Shown here: positions 56,001 through 64,000 of the stretch, one piece after another
Position numbering within the stretch: the first letter of the stretch is position 1
Layout of the letters: each line of letters begins with the position of its first letter
Position numbers and translations under genes: made by a program
The notes under the pieces: model-generated
What the model was told of the DNA's origin: nothing
Databases searched by the model: none
Seen by the model: the letters and a program-made list of their open reading frames with translations, nothing else
Assembly (NCBI GenBank): GCA_014706385.1
Contig: JACGZH010000007.1
Span: 131,501-195,500, forward strand
From: Phaffia rhodozyma
Lineage: Eukaryota; Basidiomycota; Tremellomycetes; Cystofilobasidiales; Mrakiaceae
Reading direction: 5' to 3'
DNA: 64,000 bases

Positions 56001-59000
56001 CAAACGTGGGCAGCTGTTTGCCCCTAAGCCGAGCGAGGATACCGATGATAGCCGCTTTAGCCGAGTCACACACAATCGAGCTCTGGCTCATAAGCAGCGA
56101 ACCAATGAGTGGAGTGAATGTCTGGACATTAATCGTAGGTCGATCTTTCATCACTGGGTCAGAATTGGGTTTTCCATTGTTATCGTAATCGGGTCCGAAC
56201 GGATGGGACGCGCTGCCCTCGCTAAGAATCGTTGCGTCTGATTCGATCGAGACTAGCGTCGACTGTGTTGATGGTCCAGAGTGATTAGATTGCAGCTGGC
56301 CTTCGGAAGAGCTCGAATCCAAAGAGGATGGAGAAACCAGCACAGAGTAGGTTGAGACTTCCTCGGATGTTGGCTTTGGGACGACGTCTATGCCGTCCGA
56401 TGTGACAACCACAGCTGATTCACCCGCACAATCGGCCGTTTGATGTTCAGAGAAGTAGGGATCCTCCTCATCCGCGACTAGATGGCAAGACTACAGAGGG
56501 TACACGTAAGAAGAATGTCAACACCGTCCGAGATTGGCCTTGAGAGCATGAAATGAAGGGCCTTACAGAATAGAAAAACCAGAGGATTTTGTGCAGGCTA
56601 GGTGCCAATGCTTCTCTCACAGACTCGTCTAACAAGATAAAAATACCCAGACACAAGCCCTTAATCTTTAGGTCTCAAATCTGACTAAATTCAAAAGGAA
56701 GGTGACACATACCTTCGTCAGTTCCTAACGAGTTTAACAACGGTAAAACATATTCTACAGTTTCGCATGGGTCCACATCTTCCACCCAGTCTCCAATCAC
56801 TTTGGAGATAAATATTCTATATATACGGATCGGCAATGAGAAAAGAAAGTAATAGGTGACAAAACATCGGACGACCATACCGCATATAATTAGTTTCTCG
56901 AGTTCGAAATCAATGATGATGGTCTCTTATAGAGGAAAAAAAAAGAAAAATAAGAGAAAGACGAACCGATGATGGGCAAACTCGCTTTTACTGAGCAAGA
57001 AAATCCGTTCGAGAGTGGTCAGACCTTCATCCTCAAGGTCCATGTCCTCCGAAACAGCCAGATACCCATCTCTTCCCATTTGTGCCGGCCCAGGTGCGCC
57101 GACTAGTCCACTCTGAGGAAATATCACATCTACATTGGTCTCGTCCGTCGGTTGAATAGACGGATCAAACGGAGGTTGAGGTGGAAAGAACGAGCCGGGA
57201 GTTTGCTGGGATAAGGCAGGAGATAAATCTGGAGAAAGCGGACCTCTGAACGGGAACGAAGTTACAGACAACGCAGGTGGGGAAGAGCTCAAAGCACGCG
57301 GTTTGATGACATGCGCACTAGATAAGGTACATGAAGGTGGAGGCGAAAACGTTGGAGGCACAGAGAAGGTAAATGTCGTTGTCGGGTCCAACTCGTCTTC
57401 TACTTCCTCTTCTTTCTCCTTTGTTCGCTCGTCCTTCTCTTCTACATCATCCTCCTTCTCTTCTACTCCTTTCTCTGAAGCTAAAACAGGCGACAACGCC
57501 TCGGCAGGAGCCAGCGATGTTGGAGAGTGGAACCCTTCACTATTGTCCTCCATCAATATCGGCACAGTTTCCCTAGCACTCGCCAAGTGGTTACGTCCTT
57601 CCAAGACTTCCTTCTCGTGTAGCCTTTCCTGCGTAGACGGTGACTCCAGATCATTTGGTGTTCCATCTGGAGGTGCCTCTTTCTCCTCTGTCGGTCGTTC
57701 ATTGTCATTCTCTTTCTCCTCTTCCCCGAAGTAACCTTCCTCGTACCGATGAACGAGATCAGATAGTGGCAGTTCAATTCGAACCGGTCTTGGACTTTTC
57801 AATTCTGATGAATGAACCAAGGCCGAGTTTTCGAGCATGGGGGATGTACTCCGAGCAGCGCTCGACATCATAGAAGAATGATACAGAGGTGATGATGCCC
57901 GCACTGGAAACGGGGCGAAAGGACCTGTTTTCGATTTTACAGTAGGAGAAGAGCGGAGCGGGGATGGGGACGATGCTCTTCGGTGGGTAAGAGGGGGAGC
58001 TGAGTGTGTTTGTTGAGATGGGTCAAGCGACGAAGATGGCGGCGGTGGTGTCAAAGGATTGGACGAGCTCTCGGGGCTTGTTAAAGATCTAGTAGAAACT
58101 GGACTAGAAGACGTGGTATCTTCTTCACTGGGTGAATTGATAGGATATTCTGACGACACAGGTCTGACTGTTTCTGTACTGTCTTGACTTGCATTGGACT
58201 CGTTGGACACCGATCTCCCTTCGATCAACAAGAGAGGCCTGTCTGATCTGTCAGAAGATCTTGTGTCGGAATCAATCTTATCCTTCCCGCCTTCTTTACT
58301 TGAATCCGCCTCTACGTCCGCCAATCCTAATCCGAGGTGGCCATTGTATGGATGAATCTCTCTCGACTTGCCCTTACCTTTGTCCTTGCCCGGCAAAATC
58401 TCCGGACCTGACAATAAGGTGGATGATCCTCCGGCTAGTGATAACGGAGGCGGACTTCCCAATGTTCGGTTCTCAGTCCCATAATGATCGGAAGGACTCA
58501 AACTGTTTCTCCTTTTCGCAGGACTTGACGGGCGTTCAGGATTAGAGTGAGAGCCGCTCGGCGACATCCCGAGTAGAGGAGAAGTTCCAGGAGATGGCAC
58601 TCGACCGATGCTTGTCGTTCTCCGATGATGAGCGTGACCAGAAAGTGGCGTCCGGTTCGTTAGACTACCGAAACCAGGTGGAAATGACGTCGACGGACTG
58701 AGAGCGATGTGCATGGGAGAGGATAACCCGTTTAAAGTATTCGGTGGACTATTTTTAACGCTAGAACTACTGCTACTCGGTTTTGATGGAAGATGAGGGA
58801 TGGAGTATGGGGAGACAGCAGGCCAGACAGAGTCCCAAGCGTCATGATTAGATCTTGGGGTCCCAGGCATAAAAGAGGCCGGGGAGGATATACTAGAGTG
58901 TAGTCGTTCTAAAGAGCTTGCACTAGTCGAGACCGGAGCACTTTTAGAGGAAACCACGCCGTCCGAGAGGGACGAATCGTGACTAGACTGGACATTGGAG

Positions 59001-60034
59001 GGATCTGAATTGAACCGAGAATTGTGTAAGCTTTGTAGAGTAGAGGGCAATCGAAGAGACATCGGTGGATGGACAGAGTTGGACAGGGTGGATGAAGTTT
59101 CCTGTACGCCGGTCGATGATGAGGGTCCGGTGCCACTGCTCCCATCGTTGTCAGATTGCAAAGGTTTCGAATGTTTTAGATTGGGTGATGAGTGAGAGGA
59201 ATTTTTGTCTGCAGAAGAACGGTTAGACTTGGTAGATGACACCGATGAGCCGGAACTCGCCCTTCGAAATATGGGACGGGCAGCTGACACTGCTTGAGCT
59301 AGACGGATCTGAGATTGAGAAAGGGTCGACGAGTTAGAGCTTGTTGGACCCGTCAGAGACGGCGATCCCACTATTGAATTTGAAAAAAATTGTCAGCACA
59401 GTTGAACGAATAACAGAAGAGAAAGATGGGACACTAACATCTTGGCTCGACCACTTCTCGATTTGTTCCTGACTGCTCGCTTGATGGGCTACCACTACTT
59501 TCACCCTCTCTCGAAGATTGAAGATAGGATTGGGCGGCCGGATTAAATGCCACCGGCGGTTGAAACCCTGGTGGAGGCAGCGGTGGTTCCAACGGATACA
59601 ACCCATCCGGCGAGTTTGATATCGACAATCTTCGAGGGCTCAAAGCTCGGAAGGAAGGCGAAGATATGGGAGAGTTGGATTTAGGAGATGACGATGAGAA
59701 CGTCGGCGTATGGGCGTTCTGGTTTGTTTCAGAATCCTTATACGAGATGGGTAAAACTGGGTAGAGTGGTGGTTGGGCGTAAGCGTTGTAGGAAACATGA
59801 GGAGGTGTGGCTTCTGAACCTGAGAACGCGTTGGAGGGATTTGAAGGCATAGTATTAGCTTGAGATCACCAGAAAGAAAAAAAGAAAGAGTCTAGAAACA
59901 TAACGAATCTCCTAGGTCTATAAGAGAGATGAAAAGGGCAGATAGGACGAACCCATAGCACAGGAGCCACCACTACCGTGACTGCCACCCGAAGACTGGC
60001 TGAACGATGTCCTGCGAGGTCTTGACTGAGGCAT
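53021..60034 (-). CDS. Giant HEAT-repeat regulatory subunit of protein phosphatase 4 (PPP4R1-like)
   Basis: The first exon (ATG at 60034) encodes MPQSRPRRTSFSQSSGGSHG with more Gly/Ser. The next exon (to about 59440) is Ser/Pro-rich. A long exon (59371 to about 56960) of some 800 residues is Ser/Pro-rich with an acidic block (EEKEDDVEEKDERTKEKEEE), so the first 950 or so residues are likely disordered. HEAT repeats start near TTLERIFLLSKSEFAHHR. They continue through VIGDWVEDVDPCETVEYVLP, SVREALAPSLHKILW, TFTPLIGSLLMSQSSIVCDS, SVRREAALAMGELLKVV, HVRQAACLALPALAKHLVPP, VQVRRSLAASLHDMAQILGN and VVDVRLSLAKLVARF. This arrangement matches PPP4R1/PP2A-A-like scaffolds, including the acidic insertion between early repeats. 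The tail (53021-53614) is Ser/Pro-rich. PPP4R1 scaffolds the PP4 catalytic subunit. About 2,150 residues, far longer than animal PPP4R1. Confidence 0.82.
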
Positions 60035-61833
60035 CTTCCTTATCCATCACGAAGTACGTATGGAGGAGAGATCAAGAGGGTCGAATGCGGAGACGAGATG
60101 CAGTCATGCGCCAGATGAAAGGGCAGCAAGGAGATTAGATGGTTTCCTAATACTACGAATCGAAGAGGAAAGGGACGACAGAGCTAGAAGAGAGTCAACC
60201 AGGAGGGTTGTGATAGGTACGTACGGATTAGGTCGAGATTCTACAGATGGACCAATATACCGGATGATCGGGTCGCCAAGATTTCTATTTGTGTTTTCAA
60301 GGATAATCCCGAACGAGAGAATACAAGAGCAGACACAGTGAGTAACATGCGGTTTTTCTTTCTTTGCTTTATGATCTTCATGAGTTGGAAGAGAAATATA
60401 CCGACCAGGAACTTTGAGAGTTAACCGCAGGAGCGACAAAGTGATGATCGAGACACCGAATTCAGATATATCAAGATGTGGATGAGATGACCAAAAGATA
60501 TCGGGTAAGTAAGGAATAGAGGGGGAAGGGAACAAAATTGGATCAAGGGTCGGGTACAGGATCGGTCTCTGATGGCTGTCAAGAAAGAAGATTCGGATGC
60601 GGTACGTTTAGCGATCAAGTCCCTTTGGCGGATGTCAGAGGAGAAGAAGAGAAGCAAAGCTACTAACGAAGTAGATCAAGCAGAGCTTCTAGCCGAACGG
60701 ACACAAACACCTGACACTCTGAGGCAAAGCAGGAGATATAGAAGGGATAGAATAACGAACCGAGCTTGAGAGTACGACTGACAGGGCGATCGGGTAAAAA
60801 CAAGGGGAAAGAGCCTGTTTGTCGAGAAAGGTAAGAACTGATGGACAAACAGTCGACCAATCAAACAGAGCTGGCCAGATCGAATAGAGTATGTGCCCTA
60901 GCGACTAGAATCTGATCAATCGACAGAATGAGAAGGCGTAGAAGAAAGGATGGAGAAGAAAGAAGAGAGAAGGTGAGAAAGCCGTTTACCACGAGAGAAG
61001 AACAAGAAGGAGGAACGAGGATGAGCGAGAGCGAGAGCGAGAGCGAAACTGAGACGGTGGTTACGGTTTGAGTTGTCACACTAAGCAAAATGATTAGACA
61101 GTGGACTACGGGCACACCACGAATTATGTATTTTACGAACATTTGCGTCATAGGCTTTGACTGCGCATTCGTCTTGATTCTTTACATGGTTACATTCCTT
61201 GATGGCCCTTCTTCGGGAGCTAATCGAAGGAAACACGTTAAGAAAACTTGACAAAATACACATACACACACACAGAACGTGGCAATAGAAAGCTCGGAAA
61301 CAAACTCTCTTTCTGTCTTTCAAAGTATACTTACTACATGCTCAGTGGGTCAGGATGCTGGTCTGCGGAGGCAACTCTTTCATTCTTATTCTGGTTCTTG
61401 CAAAAGAAAGGGGAGAAATATTCGCCAAGAGGAAGGATGATGCGTTTGCGGACACAACTTGTTAGATGTCAGGGGGAAAAGCACATGAAGAATTCCTTCC
61501 CTTTTTCCTGTTTTTGATCGTGAAAGTATTCTACACCCGCCTGCCAACTGCCAAAAAGAAAAAGGGTGTGCGTTCCGGAAAAAAAATTGGTAGGAAGAAA
61601 AGAAAAATAAAGAAATCAAAAGCAGTAGATAAAGAACGAAAGAGAATGAGTAGGAAAGATGAAAACATAAATGCAGAGCTTGGCGAGAGCGCAGGATTCA
61701 GGCCGAGGGAGATAGGGTGAAGAAGGAACACCCTCACGAGGGCATCACCGGGGAGATGGGGGGAGGGGAAGAGGAAAGTTTACAGGACGTGAGGAACAAC
61801 GCAAAGCAAGGTCAAAGTAAGTGTCACCGACGA
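60035..61833. other. Long purine-rich gap upstream of the PP4R1-like gene
   Basis: 1.8 kb without a convincing gene. It should contain the promoter and leader of the PP4R1-like gene and the 3' flank of fibrillarin. The plus strand is strongly A/G-rich (60560-60700, 60920-61055, 61550-61720). A GAGAGC repeat lies at about 61023-61047 and a short CA run at 61258-61273. Small ORFs here show no family resemblance. Confidence 0.5.
61023..61047. repeat. GAGCGA hexamer repeat
   Basis: Four near-perfect copies of GAGCGA sit in a purine-rich non-coding block. Confidence 0.8.
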
Positions 61834-63275
61834 TTACTTGTGCCTGAGGTAGGATCCAACAACCATGGCGTGGTCTCGCTCGTAGGGCTCCAAAGTAAGC
61901 TGTTCGTGGGGCTTGATGTTCTCAGCCTGCATCCTCTTGACCTCGGCGGCGAACACAGCCTCTGCCGGGGCGGTAGAGTCGATACACGAAGCCTTGATAG
62001 AGACAACGATGTGTCCTCCGTTCTTCAAGAAGTGATGGGCGTTGAGGGCAACAATTCGAGCCTGATCGGGCTGGGCAACATCGGCAAAGATGACATCGAC
62101 CATGGAGAGAAGCATTCGGTACTTGTTGGGGTATCGAGCGTCCTCAATGATGGGGATGACGTTCGTCCTCTTCTTGGCCATGTTGATCAGATCTCGACCA
62201 GATCGGTGAGAGAACTCAACAGCGTAAACGGTTCCCTCAGGTCCGACGACGTCAGCAACGTGGGAGACGGAGGTTCCAGAGGCAGCTCCAAGGTAGAGCA
62301 CCTTCTTCCCAGGGGCAATGTAGATCTCGTCGAGACCTCCAAGAATTCCGGCAGCCAACTTGGATCGGAAGGGGTTCCAAACTCGGTACTCGGTCTTGTT
62401 CTCAGTACCATCCTCTCCAGGGGAGGCGATGGTAATTCGCTTTTCTCCGTAGACAGACTCTCCGGGAACCAAGTTTCGGGAGACAAGGAGGTGCTCCTAG
62501 ATAAATGAAATGTAGCGTAGGTATTAGAACTAGAAGCGTTGATAGCAACAAACTAGGCGCGTTGAGGAAAAGAGAATTAAAACGAACCTTGCCCTTGGCG
62601 ATGAACACACCCTTGTGTCTGTGGGGCTCGAGGATCACAGCAGCTCCACCCTTAGCGCCGACACCAGCCTTTCCACCTCGGGCTCCTCCTCGTCCTCCTC
62701 CTCGGCCACCCCGTCCTCGATCGGCTCCTCGGGCCCCACCTCGGGCTCCTCCTGAGTCATTTGTAAATTATTGATTGCCAAAGTAAAAAGGTCGAGAGTT
62801 GAATGTGAGGTGAGTGGTAGATTAAATTTTACGAGTCCAAGATATAAAGAGGAGAAAAGAGTTGTAACGAAGTACAAGATCAGGCTGATAATTCATTGGG
62901 AAGAATATTGGAAGAAGAGTCATAAACGTACCTCGACCTCCTCGGTCACCACCAAAGCCACCTCGTCCTCCACCTCGTCCTCCGGAGGCACCAAATCCAC
63001 CTCGTCCTCCACCTCGTCCACCTCGATCACCGCCGAAGCCGCCTCGTCCACCACCTCGTCCACCTCGTTCTGTTTAGATTTTGGGTGTTTGAGGAAGGGG
63101 AAGATGAAGCGGGAAAGAATTGTATGTGTTAAGAAGTTTTATTTGAAGACGAAAAGTTGCGAAGGAAAAGTTGTGGAGGGAAAATCACAGCAGCAAAAGC
63201 TCATAAGTTAGCGATCTCGGCAAACCAAACAACCCATTGAATGGGAGAACAAGCCAACTAACCTCCGAAAGCCAT
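61834..63275 (-). CDS. NOP1: Fibrillarin, box C/D snoRNA 2'-O-methyltransferase
   Basis: Nucleolar methyltransferase of C/D snoRNPs that 2'-O-methylates pre-rRNA. Exon 1 is MAFGG (ATG 63275). The next exon (about 63071 to 62930) is an RGG-rich GAR domain. A second GAR exon leads to [20 protein letters not shown] and VFIAKGK. The catalytic exons read [20 protein letters not shown], then [16 protein letters not shown] and [20 protein letters not shown], the SAM-binding motif. [58 protein letters not shown] and [16 protein letters not shown] follow. The end is [18 protein letters not shown] with a stop at 61834-61836. All motif elements of fibrillarin are intact, including the K-D-K-E catalytic set by family position. 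Size, about 310-320 residues, is normal. Confidence 0.96.
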
Positions 63276-63527
63276 TTTTAAAGAATAAAAGAAGTAAAGG
63301 GGGGAGGGGAAGGAGACAAGAAAGTAAGAATAAGAGGTCGAGTGCAAAAAGACCTAAACTGGTTTGAAGAAGGAAAGTGGAAAAAAAAGAAAGATTTCTC
63401 TGTAAACTGTAAGAAAAAATTTGGGCCAGGGCCAGCCCTGATCACGTGATGTACTTATGTAAGCCTTGAGCCGTCACGTGCAGATCTTTGTTTTGCTTTG
63501 ATAAGCGATCGAAAGAGAATTATCAAG
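63276..63527. promoter_or_regulatory. Divergent promoter with two CACGTG boxes (fibrillarin / next gene)
   Basis: A 252-bp head-to-head region. CACGTG occurs at 63443-63448 (within ATCACGTGAT) and 63475-63480 (within GTCACGTGC), 32 bp apart. A likely bHLH-type control region, by inference. Confidence 0.5.
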
Positions 63528-64000
63528 ATGGCAGCACACATGTCCTTTCCTGATTATACCTTTGAAAGTAGAGTAAACCCAAAGATATCTCTTCAGGTGA
63601 GACAGAAGCAAAGGTGATATATCTGTTGAGTTAGAAGCTGTTCTCTATGTGACCTCGATATGGACATTTTTCTTAATGAGTTGGCTCAGCCTGCCCAGAG
63701 ATTATCTTTCTTTCTGCCGACTATACAGTGTTCTTCCCACTCTTCTTACATAGAACAAAGTAAACGGTTGTATTCTTGTGTTAATGGTAATCTTGGTCGA
63801 AACTCCTCAGTTTCATCTTTGCTCGACCAGTTTGGAAAGTTCTTTGGGAGAGATTTATACACTCTTATTGCTGTTATCTTATCACATCACACTCTTAGCT
63901 TGCGTAGATCGAGTTTGATTCTCCCATTTTTGTTCCGAACAGTAAGATGGTCTGGCTAGCTGTGTGCAACATCAATTCTCTATCAGTCCAGTCGAGTTCT
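63528..64000 (+). CDS. 5' part of an unidentified gene, possibly arrestin-like
   Basis: A first coding exon is likely at 63528-63596, MAAHMSFPDYTFESRVNPKI followed by SLQ, with a good GTGAGA donor in phase 0. A possible second exon is 63908-63941, IEFDSPIFVPN, between a TAG acceptor and GTAAGA. Together they would read like the first strands of an arrestin-type beta sandwich. The evidence is only some 35 residues and the intron would be long for this genome, so the identity is speculative. The gene continues beyond the window. Confidence 0.35.

Noticed and set aside
60572..60769. 65-residue charged open frame (MAVKKEDSDAVRLAIKSL...)
   Set aside because: It is highly charged because of the purine-rich sequence, with no conserved pattern, no clear splice partners and no family resemblance.
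62635..62877. Acidic open frame [17 protein letters not shown] on the minus strand
   Set aside because: It is a shifted frame of the fibrillarin RGG exon; the RGG frame joins in phase to the catalytic exons.

Overview
This is nuclear DNA of a basidiomycete fungus, most likely a yeast-like Agaricomycotina species (Tremellomycetes type). The genes are protein-coding, closely packed and intron-dense. Introns are mostly 50-100 bp, GT-AG, with pyrimidine-rich acceptors. Proteins are fungal in type: class I myosin with SH3 tail, Gos1 SNARE, Ubp3-type protease, a glycine-loop-less Cak1/Csk1-like kinase, and a Cip1/Cip2/Pin4 RNA-binding protein. A complex I subunit (NDUFS4) rules out the Saccharomyces lineage. 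The species cannot be named from the window alone. Exon joints were deduced by eye from splice sites, reading phase and family conservation.

Layout: 1-1186 (+) 3' part of a monoglyceride-lipase-like hydrolase; 1770-3265 (+) D-amino-acid oxidase; 4038-7680 (-) RRM/R3H RNA-binding protein; 8324-9667 (-) Gos1 SNARE; 10540-16782 (+) myosin I; 17567-19538 (+) forkhead factor; 20142-24997 (-) very large serine-rich protein of unknown function; 25788-26996 (-) NDUFS4; 27660-29329 (+) GT32-type glycosyltransferase; 30096-33871 (+) Ubp3/USP10-like deubiquitinase; 34474-37492 (+) secreted M64-type zinc peptidase; 37696-39258 (-) Cak1/Csk1-like kinase; 39605-40392 (+) SH3BGRL/thioredoxin-like small protein; 40829-41374 (-) small unknown protein; 41589-44085 (+) choline/ethanolamine phosphotransferase; 44603-46134 (-) divergent 3-hydroxyisobutyrate-dehydrogenase-like protein; 46404-50827 (+) AMP deaminase; 51136-52362 (+) unknown coiled-coil-like protein; 53021-60034 (-) giant PP4 regulatory-subunit-1-like HEAT protein; 61834-63275 (-) fibrillarin; 63528-end (+) first exon(s) of another gene.

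Most are housekeeping genes for trafficking, actin, respiration, phospholipid and nucleotide metabolism, ribosome biogenesis and signalling. They show no operon-like functional clustering. I see no transposon, virus-derived gene, CRISPR array, tRNA or rRNA. I do not see a clearly new multi-gene system. The most notable points are the HIBADH-like protein that has lost its expected catalytic residues, the fungal M64 metallopeptidase, the myosin I without an acidic tail, the forkhead domain with an unusual recognition helix, and CACGTG boxes that recur in promoters.
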